Assembly (NCBI GenBank): GCA_963585895.1
Contig: OY757913.1
Span: forward strand, 102,589,471-102,653,470
Direction of reading: 5' to 3'
From: Sepioteuthis lessoniana
Taxonomy: Eukaryota > Mollusca > Cephalopoda > Myopsida > Loliginidae
DNA: 64,000 nucleotides
The notes under the pieces are model-generated. The model saw only the letters and a list, made by a program, of their open reading frames with translations, did no database searches and was not told where the DNA came from. This document shows, one piece after another, positions 10,976-21,258 of the stretch (positions are counted from its first letter, which is position 1; the number at the start of each line of letters is the position of its first letter). Both the position numbers and the translations under genes were made by a program.

Positions 10976-11183
10976 CGAAGAGATTTGTATTTTTTCATTT
11001 TTTTTATTTGGTTTTTACATACGTGTGTGTTTCCAGCTTGTTGCTTTCGTCAGAGAATATCCTATTCATAAGGCCTTGTACCATATACGTTCTCTGACGA
11101 AAGCCACAAACTGGAAACCTACATGTATGTAAGAACGAAATGAATTAATAAATGAATTTTAGAAAATACAAATCTCTTCGTCG
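10976..11183. repeat. Foldback of two SINE (S4) tails
   Basis: Two ~90-bp arms are inverted copies of one tail. The left arm runs from GAAGAGATTTGTATTTT to GCTTTCGTCAGAGAA, and the right arm from TTCTCTGACGAAAGC to AAAATACAAATCTCTTC. A short centre contains CATAAGGCCTTGTACC, the body junction of S4. The same tail occurs singly at 34627-34730. The arms have diverged independently, so the inversion is not recent. Confidence 0.85.
11088..11137 (+). ncRNA. Hammerhead-like ribozyme fold (S4 tail, decaying)
   Basis: Hand folding gives stem I CGTTCT (11088-11093) with AGAACG (11132-11137), core CTGACGA (11094-11100) and GAA (11114-11116). Stem III is ACCTAC (11117-11122) with GTATGT (11125-11130), one mismatch, and H17 is A at 11131. 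Stem II is weak: two pairs around an A-G mismatch next to the core. Stem I differs from the 34.7-kb copy by a compensatory pair (C-G here, T-A there). Activity is doubtful because of stem II and the two-base stem III loop. Confidence 0.55.
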
Positions 11184-11235
11184 ACTTATTTATTTTTGAA
11201 TATTTCTTTCTATTTGTGCCGGACACCAAAATTTT

Positions 11236-11265
11236 CTTTACACATACACACACACACACACACAG

Positions 11266-11331
<66 letters not shown>
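11236..11331. repeat. (CA)n(TA)n microsatellite
   Basis: A CA run with one GA interruption passes into a long TA run. Confidence 0.95.
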
Positions 11332-11333
<2 letters not shown>

Positions 11334-11607
11334 TGGTCCACTTAAACCGGAATCGGGAATAATTCCGTCAGGAGAAAAAATAATTCAACTATGAACATCT
11401 AAATTTTCCTGGTAAAGAGCTCAATGTAACTGATATCTCAGAGCAATGATTTCTTTAAGAAAAACAAAACCGGTCACATTAGGATTATAAATGTATTTTC
11501 ATCTTGTTGTGGGTATTGATATGAATCAATAACAATACCCATAACAGGATTGAAATAAATTTGTAATCCTAATGTGACTGTTTTTTGTTTTTCTTTAAAA
11601 AAATATA

Positions 11608-11675
11608 TATTAAGTGGATTTGACATTGAATAACCCGTAAGGGTTGATATACCGTAAAGCACTAACCAACCTTCA
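11608..11675 (+). repeat. SINE tail monomer with extended hairpin
   Basis: GGATTTGACATTGAATAACC is followed by CGTAAGGGTTGATATACC. The inner stem here is AACCC/GGGTT, one pair longer than the usual AACC/GGTT. DNA at 11332-11607 holds no recognised gene; it carries an imperfect inverted repeat around TCACATTAGGATTA (about 11475 and 11560). Confidence 0.6.
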
Positions 11676-12219
11676 TCAAGACTCTCTAGGACTCCGGAAA
11701 TAGAGTCTAAATTTTTTTTTTTTATATTTCAGCTCCAGAAACCATTTTTTTTTTGTTGAAGACGAAAGGGAGTGCTCACTTATATGCAGAGCACTCATTG
11801 CATATCATCAAGTCTCACCGACATAAGGTGAAAGGTTCCTGGATAGACATCTTTATGTAATATATCAAAGACTCTAAGCCACATTCTATAGCCGTGCTTA
11901 TTGCTCGAGAGAGTTAGAGGCTTCATAAAGTTAGATTGTTGTCTTCAATTTTGGGAGCATACAAACGCACTTACATGCAAATATATAAGCAAAACAGATT
12001 AAAGCAGACAGAGAGTTTATGATGGTTGACGAGGTGGATGGAACTTGTGGGTATTTCCCACCGGCGTCAATGAATAAAGTCAGCTATAATTCACTTGAAA
12101 TCAACATGAAACGAGTCAGAGAAGAATAGTCTGAAATGGACCTATAAAAACTAAGACACATAGACATGAATGGAGATAGATAGACAAATTGATAGATTGA
12201 CAGATAAAAAGCTGGTTTT

Positions 12220-12440
12220 GTCAGTTTAATAGATAGATAGATATGAACAGAATTTGCCCAATACATACATACATATATAAATACGTACATACATACATAC
12301 ATACATATGAACTGGCTGAGATCGATTGATTAATAGATATAAACATGCTTATATATATATATATATATATATATATAGATACGAACAGGTTTAGATAATA
12401 AGCAAGCTTAATAAATAAAGAAGTAGATACATGGATGAAT

Positions 12441-12476
<36 letters not shown>

Positions 12477-12479
12477 GTA

Positions 12480-12520
<41 letters not shown>

Positions 12521-12566
12521 GCGTGTACACATATTTTTACTAACATCTGTTTATATATCACTACCA

Positions 12567-12602
<36 letters not shown>

Positions 12603-12664
12603 TTGTGAGTGTGTGGCTGTGCGGGTGTACGTTAATAGCGTCAAGTATTCATGTACTTATAAAG

Positions 12665-12743
<79 letters not shown>

Positions 12744-12824
12744 TGAAAAATAGTTCAGCATAGTTGTAAAATGTGTATAAACGTGTATATATATATATAT
12801 ATATATGTATGTATTGACAGATAA

Positions 12825-12890
<66 letters not shown>

Positions 12891-13234
12891 AAGGTGATTC
12901 AGATTGGGATAGAGAAGGGATTATGACGGTGAGAGTGATGAAAATATTGATTGAAAGCCAGAAAAACGGATAAAATAGATGTGTGCGGTATAACATAGGC
13001 ACGCTAACGGTAGCTATGAAGATAGGATACGTGGATATATATATATATACATATATATATAAGTCGGACTGATTGAATGGGAACCGCCTAAAAAAAGAGC
13101 TGTAAACATCTGCGACTGCAATTGCCATTTTACAAAGGCATAATGGAATTGAAAGAGATGCAATGCCGTTCCCAAAAGTAATGACGATACCAGTAGAGTG
13201 ATCACTTTTTTCTTCACAGGACAATGGAAACAGT

Positions 13235-13266
<32 letters not shown>

Positions 13267-13297
13267 TGTGCGCGCGTGTGTGTGTGTGCGTGCGTGC

Positions 13298-13357
<60 letters not shown>

Positions 13358-13670
13358 TAGTGAATAAGAGTATATAAACACGTTGGTGCACGCAAAAGTG
13401 TATTTGCACATATACACCACAAGAGCATTCCACAAATGCACATGAATGCATTCGCGCATCAGTGCACACAAGGTAATTCCTGACATGCACTTGCAAACTT
13501 AGAAGCGAGTTTACACACCTGAGGGTATTTACTTTCACACAGACAAATCCGCAAACACACCCTCCACGTCCGACTAATATAAAAATGTAGACATACCCAG
13601 CATTCACTCTCATGGCCACACATTTACACACACTTTTGCTGATTCGTATATACATGAATGAATTCATAGG

Positions 13671-13737
<67 letters not shown>

Positions 13738-13740
13738 TAG
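12220..13740. repeat. Microsatellite cluster: (TA), (CA), (TG), (CATA)
   Basis: At least ten runs include (CATA)n near 12285, (TA)n near 12350, (CA)n(TA)n at 12441-12519 and (CA)n(TA)n at 12665-12737. Others are (TA)n(TG)n at 12827-12890, (TA)n then (TG)n at 13234-13356, and (CA)n(TA)n at 13672-13737. Sequence between them is unrecognised, and open frames here translate to repeat-encoded Tyr/Ile/His/Thr strings. Confidence 0.9.
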
Positions 13741-14320
13741 AACATTAAAACACAAAACCAAAAATACATACACATACTTATACAAATCTCAACACTCACG
13801 AATACAGGGACGTTTTCTCTTCTCACTGACTCAAAGAGATTTTCACACAATGCTTCACAGTCATACGCAGACATACACATACATGCACACACACTTAGGA
13901 ACATTCACACACACATACCTAAGCATATTCACACACTCACATACACGTAAATACACACCTGAATAAGAGTATTTACACACACACTGGCGCACACATAAAA
14001 AAGCATTTACAAACACCCAAGCTCATTCCCACACACGCATACGCAAATATACACACACATGATAGCATTAACACAGGCATATAATTAACACACATGTATT
14101 ATTCACACAGAAAAGCATTTACACATAACTTAGCACATTCACACACTTGCATGCTCACAAACTCACACATACATAAGGGTATTAACACTCACGTTAATTC
14201 ACACACATTCGTGCACTCACCAAAAGGCATTTGCACACACCTAAACATATTCACACACACGCATACACACTTGTAGAAGAGCATTCACACACACGTATGA
14301 TTTTATTCATACACAAGAGC
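13741..14320. repeat. Degenerate CA-rich tandem repeat
   Basis: Irregular units alternate AGCATTTACACACA or AGCATATTCACACAC with CGCATACACA-type strings. They look like an old minisatellite seeded by a (CA)n tract. No gene is seen. Confidence 0.6.
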
Positions 14321-14826
14321 ACGCACATATACGCATGCGCACAAACGTGACTCACTTAACACTCGTAAATACAGAGATATATCAAGTTGTCATATACACA
14401 GAAATTCACATTCCCAGACACATATGACTCCAAAGATACATTCATTCACCCATTCCCAAACACATTCACGCACGCACATTTAAATCTATTGCTATACACA
14501 GACTCAAAGACGTACACACGCTTACCCCACCACACACACACACACACATACATACACATACACACGTACACACACCGAGTTCTTCCTAAATGGATTGGTA
14601 TCTCATAATTTTAGCATCGCACATATACGCATGCGCACAAATGCCACTTAATTAACACTCCTAAATACAGAGATATATTAAGTTGTCATATACACAGAAA
14701 TTCACATTCCCAGGCGCATATGACTCCACAGATACATTCACAAACACATTTACGCATGCAGATTTAAATCTATTCCTATACACAGACTCAAAGACGTACA
14801 CACGTTTCCCCCAGCACACACCCACC

Positions 14827-14858
<32 letters not shown>

Positions 14859-14908
14859 CGAGTTCTTCCTAAATGGATTGGTATTTCATATTTTTAGCAT
14901 CGCGTCAA
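14320..14908 (+). repeat. ~290-bp tandem duplication, CA-rich
   Basis: The block from CACATATACGCATGCGCAC to TAGCATCGC (about 14324-14619) repeats at about 14620-14908. Shared strings include AAGTTGTCATATACACAG and CGAGTTCTTCCTAAATGG (14576 and 14859). The offset ranges from 283 to 296 bp because the internal CA run differs in length. Confidence 0.9.
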
Positions 14909-15797
14909 TTGTTGTTCTATTTCTTAATAGAAAGAAAATAATGTCAGTCCATAAAAAAAAGGTCTCCTCTTTCCTCATACTTGATCTGAGCATACAATAA
15001 AAAATGGAGGTGCGACAAGAATAGAAAACACTTTTTTAAAACTTACATTACTGTTTTGAGTATAAGCGAAAAAAAAAAAATAGAAACGGATCGAAGTCAA
15101 ATTGTTTTGTAGATTTATTAATATCATTTGTTAATCTCTCACTAATCCTAATATAGAATCTTGGATTTTAAAACTAGTGCAGTAATATTTTGTAAACTTG
15201 CAGTTTTTAGAATTACTGTCTATGTCTGCAACATTCTTCAAATTATCATTAGAAAATAACACTTCCTTTAGTGATACATATTGTTATAAATGACTGAAGG
15301 ATTTTAACGGCATGTCAACTCGTCTTAGGTTATTATATGCTTTAATATTATGTAATCGCATACATTGTTATTTCTTAATTCTTTTTTACTGAGTGCAACG
15401 CCCGGATCTTTTTCTTTACCGGAGAGTTAGGGTGTTTCTATAGCATGGAATGTTTTTTTTAAGTAGAACTACTTGAGGCAAACTCATGTTTAGTCAGTTT
15501 TTAAAGGTTCCTTTGATTAAAACAGGCTTCTCCGTACACATCACTTATTTTTCTGTGAATTTCTCTTGACTTACACTTCCTAGCCACAACAAATTTCATA
15601 ACAGGCCTCTGTTCAAACCTCGAGTACCCTGTTTGATTTGCCACCCTTTTGAATTGCCTCAAAACAAATATTTCCAGAGATCAAAATAGTTTTTCTTCAA
15701 ACCAATTCCAAACGATGTAAAGTTTACATTTTGGGAAAAAAATCTGTAAAAATTATGTATTTTTGAAACAATTCCCTTATTTATTGAATGACCCACG

Positions 15798-15800
<3 letters not shown>
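14909..15800. other. AT-rich interval, nothing recognised
   Basis: No supported gene, repeat boundary or RNA element. Confidence 0.45.
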
Positions 15801-15853
<53 letters not shown>

Positions 15854-15944
15854 GGATATATAGACTGCGACCATGGGTTTCATGAAGTTTTTTGCAAAAC
15901 AACAATCATCAGGCAGTTATGTGATTTAGTGACAACCATCACTC

Positions 15945-15993
<49 letters not shown>
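15801..15993. repeat. Two (TA)n tracts enclosing a ~100-bp insert
   Basis: TA runs at about 15801-15848 and 15949-15993 bracket non-repetitive DNA that holds the minus-strand ribozyme fold below. The layout suggests a small element inside a TA microsatellite, or a unit with TA-rich ends. Confidence 0.85.
15864..15917 (-). ncRNA. Hammerhead ribozyme fold, minus strand
   Basis: On the minus strand, stem I is ACTGC (15913-15917) with GCAGT (15864-15868) and the core is CTGATGA (15906-15912). GAA lies at 15879-15881. Stem III is ACC (15876-15878) with GGT (15870-15872) around a three-base loop, and H17 is C (15869). Stem II is long (24 bases), with five inner pairs, a 2x2 internal loop, two pairs near the core and a U-U in place of the usual G-C at the core. 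Order and spacing are those of a type I hammerhead with a minimal stem III. The weak base of stem II makes activity uncertain. Confidence 0.65.
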
Positions 15994-15997
<4 letters not shown>

Positions 15998-16061
15998 GGG
16001 TGTATGTAAACAATAGTAATTGTGATTCACAACCGTTTAAAATTTACTTCGATGCTACTGG

Positions 16062-16200
16062 CTCCTCGTGGCTGAAGGGTTAGAAGCTTGAATTGGCGTT
16101 TGAGTCAACCGGGTTTAAATCCCAGCTACGGGAAGCTAATATGTCTAGCCACACTGATGAGTTCTGATAGAACGAAACAGATCTGTCTGTGGATGACTAT
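16062..16200 (+). repeat. tRNA-derived SINE ending in a hammerhead (family S6)
   Basis: An A box TGGCTGAAGGG (16069-16079) and a B box GGTTTAAATCC (16112-16122) at tRNA-like spacing form the head, as expected for an internal RNA polymerase III promoter. After GGAAGCTAATAT the element passes into the ribozyme at 16143-16197 and then a short (TA)n end. A related copy lies at 16388-16530. The layout (pol III head plus hammerhead) resembles the schistosome Sm-alpha SINE-like family; I infer similarity of design, not of descent. Confidence 0.8.
16143..16197 (+). ncRNA. Hammerhead ribozyme, canonical core
   Basis: All canonical parts are present. Stem I is CCACA (16149-16153) with TGTGG (16188-16192), extended outside a small internal loop by GTC (16143-16145) with GAC (16195-16197). 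The core is CTGATGA (16154-16160). Stem II is GTTC (16161-16164) with GAAC (16170-16173), loop TGATA, and has the usual G-C at the core. GAA is 16174-16176. Stem III is ACA (16177-16179) with TGT (16184-16186), loop GATC, closed by the required A-U pair. H17 is C at 16187, so predicted self-cleavage is between 16187 and 16188. The short stem III is typical of genomic type I hammerheads, which often work as dimers. Confidence 0.88.
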
Positions 16201-16387
16201 ATATATATGTATATATACGCTTCCCCATGGGGTTTGAGCACTCTAGCGAAGGAATATTCGGCCGCCGCTCACAAAATGCAAAGGTCTTCGAAAGAATTGA
16301 GCACTCTGGTAGCCGATAGGTTATAAGAATGTAAAATAACGGATGCTGTTGCAACATTATACCTTAAAAATTCCCTTAGCCAACGTG

Positions 16388-16530
16388 GTACGCTTGTTGG
16401 CCGAGCGGTCTGAGACTTAGTCTAACGTAAAGTTGGATGAGTTTCGATCCTGGCTTCGAGCGTTCTATGTGTCTAGTCACACTGTAGGGTTCTGATAGAA
16501 GGAAACAGTCTGTCTGTGGATGACAATATA
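16388..16530 (+). repeat. tRNA-derived SINE (family S6), second copy
   Basis: A box TGGCCGAGCGG (16398-16408) is a near-perfect tRNA-Ser/Leu-type A box, and B box AGTTTCGATCC lies at 16440-16450. The head differs more from the first copy than the 3' module does. A decayed hammerhead at 16471-16524 and AATATATATA end the element. Confidence 0.75.
16471..16524 (+). ncRNA. Decayed hammerhead (S6, second copy)
   Basis: Stem I (TCACA with TGTGG, one G-U), loop TGATA, GAA-ACA, stem III (ACA/TGT around GTC) and the C cleavage position are all retained. The catalytic CTGATGA has become CTGTAGG, and the G-C pair at the base of stem II is lost. I predict no activity. The equivalent cleavage position (after 16514) is 327 nt from that of the first copy. 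Confidence 0.75.
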
Positions 16531-16913
16531 TATACAGCGGCAACTTGTGGCTGGAAAACTGGAACAAGCTGAATGTTATTGCGTCTGTGATGAGGTTAGA
16601 AAGTTTCGGTTTGTTTTAGGTATTCCAGATTAATACAGCCACTAAAAGACAAAGCAGACTCTTTCAAATACTGAGGTTGATTTATCAAAATACTTATTCC
16701 ACGATTCAAATACACGATAAAATAAGAGATGTCATAAAAAAGTATCAAGAATATTTTCCTGTTGTCGATGTCATTTTTCTTGTTTTCAGACAGTACTCGA
16801 AACTATTTATCGTTCTTTTTCACACACGTGAAAGAAGTTGACAGACTTGTATTTCAATCATGCTTTTTTTTTTTTTCAGTGTTTCTATTTTTCAGACCGG
16901 TTTTGAATTGTAA

Positions 16914-17249
16914 GTGTTCAAGCCGTCATTCAGGAAGGAGGTAAATATATTCGTTCAATATCGTTCTAATATCACAAGGATTTTGCCTTTGGTACCGTCA
17001 AGTCCGGCTTACTTGTACGGTCTCAAAACCAACTCAACTGTAATCAAACTTAAAGTCCAGTGTGTCTCTCTTACCATGAAGCAACCATCAATCGATCTAC
17101 GCACAGACAATGTCCTGGTTCCCATACGTTTTAGACTCATCGATTGCTCTATTCCCTTGAAAGTCATCACCGGTACCGAATTGAACAAAAATGCAGGCAC
17201 TGAAAAAAAATTAAACTATTTTTTTTATTATTATTGCAACAAATTTTGA
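16914..17249 (+). other. Unrecognised open frame, 111 codons
   Basis: The frame is open from an ATG and has more balanced base composition than its surroundings, with a non-repetitive product (LKTNSTVIKLKVQCVSLTMK). The minus strand is also open for 63 codons (17009-17200), so the signal may be a fossil of either strand. A polypyrimidine tract with AG precedes it (16866-16893), so an exon cannot be excluded. I recognise no family. The last third runs into poly-A/T-rich sequence. Confidence 0.2.
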
Positions 17250-17424
17250 TAAAACTTCAATTGCTTAGACTAACATACAGGACGTGGAAAAAAACGGAGT
17301 AATGTTTAAAATTTTCTTAGTCTGCTTATTCTAATTTTTGAAAAAAAAATGCTAAGAATCTAAATTTTCATGATTAGCTCTATTATTTAACTACTTTTTT
17401 TGAATTAAGATTTATGTTCAGCTA

Positions 17425-17530
17425 TAGCTTGGGAGACCAGGGTTCAAACCCTGGTCGAGTCATATCAAAAACTAAAAAAAATGTACATGCTTCCTCCTAA
17501 CACTCAGCATTATAAGGGAAGTAGTATAAA
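17425..17530 (+). repeat. SINE fragment (family S5)
   Basis: GGGTTCAAACCCTGGTCGAG is a B-box region, followed by TCATATCAAAAAC, AACACTCAGCATTATAAGG and then the LINE fragment. It matches the middle of the S5 copy at 54.8 kb. Confidence 0.65.
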
Positions 17531-17531
17531 A

Positions 17532-18186
17532 GGTGAATACATGTGATTTAATCAAAGAGGTGACATTTCCATACGAGACGGAAGCTCTCTGAAACTGGTA
17601 GACAAGTTCACCTACCGAGGAAGCAGCGTCTCATCAACCGAAAAAAGACATCGACACGCGGCTAACGAAGGCACGGACAGCTATCGATAAGCTATCGATC
17701 ATATGGAAGTCAGACCTGACCGATAAAATGAAACACAGTTTCTTCCTAGCTGCGGTCACATCGATACTGCTATATGGATGCACTACTTGGACGCAAACAA
17801 AACGGCTGGAGAAGAAGCTAGACGGCAATTACACAAGAATGCTGCGAGCAATATTGAACAAGTCCTTGAGGCAATACCCCACAAAGCACCAACTATACGG
17901 CCACCTACCTCCCATCACGAAAACTATCCAAGTTAGACGAACCAGACATGCAGGCCACTGCTGGAGAAGCAAGGACGAGCTCATAAGTGATGTACTCCAA
18001 TGGACCCCACATATGGAGGTTCAAAAGCAGGACGACCAGCTCGAATATACATACAACAGCTCTGTGAGGACACGGTGTGTAGCCCTGAAGACCTGCCAGT
18101 GGCGATGAACGATAGGGAGAAGTATCGAGAGAGGGTCAGGGATATTCGTTCTGGCGGTATGACATGATGATGATGATGATGATGAT
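17532..18186 (+). mobile_element. RTE-like LINE, 3' fragment
   Basis: This covers the last ~210 codons of the LINE from LVDKFTY..GSSVSSTEK, with an open run at 17728-18108 (MKHSFFLAAVTSILLYGCTTWTQTK and onward). It then passes LPPITKTIQVRRTRHAGHCW in a diverged form and ends in (GAT)n at about 18160-18186. One frame change lies just after the SSTEK run (poly-A), and another near HMEVQKQDD. It is truncated upstream of the reverse transcriptase catalytic motif, so it cannot be autonomous. Confidence 0.88.
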
Positions 18187-20700
18187 AAAAGCTGAAGTGG
18201 AGCAATCATGGGAAAAGTGTAGCACCTACACCTCAGTGTCGTAGCTTATAAAAAGGTAACTTTTGGGTCACCTTCCACTATGATGTCTGACATTACTTTT
18301 ACACACGAGTGAGCAAGAAACGAAACCACAAAGGATCTATGGTTTGCTTATAGCCAAAACCGAGACAAAGTTTCTTTGTCTATCGTTTACAAAGCAAAGA
18401 AAAAGTGCTTTTTAAGGAAAAAGGCGAATGGAGGATTGAATAAAAAACGAAAAGAAGTGTTTTTAACTGCTCTCGCCACGGCGATTTAGAAGGACCCCAC
18501 AACGTCAATAAGAAAGTACGTTAATAAATTGAAAGTCTACGACATTAATTAAACAAAGATTAAGCTTAGACCTTAATCCCGTATTAGGGGCATTTTAGAA
18601 AACAAAGCAATGTAACTTCCCATCCAAATAATTGTTCGCTTAAACAGGCAATTGAGGAGGAATGGAATAAAATGTACGAAGTTATTTTAAGGGCACGCAA
18701 ATCATTTCGAAGGCGTGTTGATTGAATAATTGAAAAAGTGGTGGCCATATTGTGTAAATTTACTGTTTTGTGTCTATCTCCTGATTTTGTAGATTATCTT
18801 TAAAATCAAAGTTAATCTTGTTTTATAATAGATATTCCAAATTTTGCTCCCAGATTCAATGGAAAGGAATAATTTTTCTTGATTATGGTTGCCGAAGTTT
18901 CTTTTGCTGTAGCAAAAAACTCATGGGAAAAGGTTTATTAGAAAAAAGGATAACAAATTATGGAAAAAAACATTCTCAGAAATATCCAGATTTTTGGTAT
19001 TTTTTAGAATTTTCTTTTGAGAAAATTATGATTTTTTGCTAAAACGAACAGAACTTTTACAACAATGCAAAAAAAAAATATTCACTTCCAATGTGAGTTT
19101 AATCAATCAAAGTTTGTGATGGTTAATAAAAAAGAAAATAAAAAATCATATAAATTCAAAACGTCGTGGTTCCCAGAAGCCCTGGAGAGGAAGTAGGAAC
19201 GGCGCATGTCTAAAAAAAAAGGGCCTTCCCAACGTTAAAGAGGAATTCCACCTTGATTCAGCGATACCTCTCAGAACGATCAGACCTCATCCTCTTTGCT
19301 GCTGGCAGGTAGAGCATGTGTCAACCCATGTCTCGGAATTGGTGGAAGATAGTGTCTCCTGCTAGCAGTGGCTTCTATAAAAAAGCACCTAACAGAGATT
19401 ACCATGAATCTCAACTTCATAAAACCACCAAAGATGATTCTTAAAATATTTTAACTCCTTGCCTGGGAGACGTGACTATTTATATTGGTTTCAGGAAAGA
19501 TTTCAACGCCTACAGAATGCTCGTTGAACCCAAGAATAAAGTTTTGAGTTAAAGGGCATCCTCGGCTCTTTCCTTCCTTCCTTTCTTAAATTCTCCTGCA
19601 TTTTTCTGTAGATTAAGATAACGCCAAAAAATTAAATGGAGTAGGAGTAAAACAATGGAGACAGATGCTACAACAACGGAAAGCCACTAACGGCAATAAC
19701 CTACAACACACGAAAGAAAGAAAAAACCTACAACACAACAATCATCTATTCCGTATAAGTTTCATTAGAAGGTGTAACGATATTATAAAATTGTTAAGTT
19801 GTATCACTGTTTTTTTTTTTGTCCTATATTGTATAATTTTTACTTTAGGCTCCGTTGTTGACATCTACACTGATTGGCTTAACACATAATATATTATAAA
19901 GAAGCCAAAGGTTTTTATCGACCTTCCTATATAACGGCCAAATATTAGTCACTCATACCAATTTCAGGCCAGATATATATATGTCAATGCAAAAATATTT
20001 ATTGGTTTGCGTCTAACCCAACCAACATATTACATTCACGTTTTCTTGCGCGAAAATTCTAGGATATCATCTTCATGGAGTTTAAATTCTGGAAAAACCC
20101 ATCACTATAATCCCTAAGGCCGTAACCTCATCTCTTCCAACCGTCGGAATTCTCTGAAAAATGGTCTTACATTATAACCTTGAATATACCACTAGTGTTT
20201 GTAACTTTTAATCGCTAGAATAAATCACCAGTTCAGCCAAAAATATGACGTAACTGGATCGAAAACACTTTGTAATACATTACAAAAAGCGCAAGAAAAT
20301 ATTCCATGAATGTTATTCTAAATAAAATAGACCAGCAAACCTGATCAAAAAGAATAGTGGTACTCTTGGAAAATAATTTTTAGCACCTTGCTAAATGGTA
20401 AACTAAACATCAGAGACGAATTGCTGATTTGTTTAGATATAGAATTTATTTAGAGAAATATTCGGAATCTTTTAAAACCTTCTCATCATTTTAGTTTCAT
20501 TTAATAACATACATATCCTGATAAAGGACTAAAAACCGAAGCGTTAAACATTTGCAAATATTTCAACAAACAAATTCATTTTCTGATGACCTTGTGATTT
20601 CCATCACTATACATTAAGATAAAATCGTATTTATTTCCAGTTTTTACCCACAGATAGATGCATATAAAAGGTCTCAATAATAAATAATAGCCAATTAGAA
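18187..20700. other. Long AT-rich interval without a recognised gene
   Basis: I find no supported coding region. Around 19300-19420, strings such as GCAGTGGCTTCTATA resemble the 5' leader of the RTE-like LINE near 29530-29560, possibly a decayed 5' piece. Around 20518, CCTGATAAAGG..CCGAAGCG resembles the CTGATGA..GAAACG motif of family S7. Otherwise unrecognised. Confidence 0.4.
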
Positions 20701-20704
20701 GAAA

Positions 20705-20875
20705 GATTTTGGGTTTGATTTGCGTTTATGACACATCAACCATTGTAGGTTATTTAATGCCAAATCCTATTTATACATATATCTTGAATATATGATATTT
20801 TGTTTGTTTGGGTTTATGACATATCAACCTTTAAAGGTTATTTAATGCCAAATCCATTTTTATATAAATAAACAA
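20705..20875 (-). repeat. Two SINE-tail monomers, minus strand
   Basis: Two reversed hairpin modules (CATCAACCATTGTAGGTTAT and ATATCAACCTTTAAAGGTTA), each followed by TTTAATGCCAAATCC and a TA-rich linker, lie about 85 bp apart. These are the building units of the 5.5-kb array. Confidence 0.75.
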
Positions 20876-21165
20876 TTCCATCTCAAACAATTCAGTTTAG
20901 TATAAGTATACAATTTATCTGTAAAAAATATCTATTTTTCAATCTATTCAGTTTAATCAAACAGTTCTAATTCAAACACTTCAGTTTAGCATAAGTATAT
21001 TCTTGTTTACACACACTTAAATGTCAAAACAGTTTTATTTCAACAACTCAGTTTAGCATAAATACAGTTTCAATGTCAAAAACAGTTTCATTTCAAACAA
21101 TTCATTTTAGCATAAAAACAGTTCAATTTCAAACAATTCAGTCTAGCACAAGTACAGAGTTTATC
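20876..21165 (-). repeat. SINE tail debris (CAGTTTAG-type)
   Basis: Repeated, diverged CAATTCAGTTTAGCATAAG and AAATGTCAAAACAG strings match the tails at 0.6-0.98 and 59.9-60.3 kb. Confidence 0.65.
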
Positions 21166-21258
21166 GGGTGTTGAACTCACACTCTTTGGGTATGTAACAG
21201 TGGATAAAAGCGTTAGTTAGATCCAGTGACATACCCAAAGAGTGTGAGTTCAACACCC
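21166..21258. repeat. Perfect 30-bp inverted repeat (foldback)
   Basis: Arms at 21166-21195 and 21229-21258 are exact reverse complements (left begins GGGTGTTGAACTCACACTC), separated by 33 bases. The right arm carries a B-box-like GAGTTCAACACCC and the spacer has an A-box-like GTTAGTTAGATCC, so the centre looks like a tRNA-derived head folded back on itself. Confidence 0.9.

Noticed and set aside
16398-16450. Genuine tRNA-Ser/Leu gene
   Set aside because: Good A box, but arms do not fold as a tRNA and the unit continues into the SINE ribozyme module.
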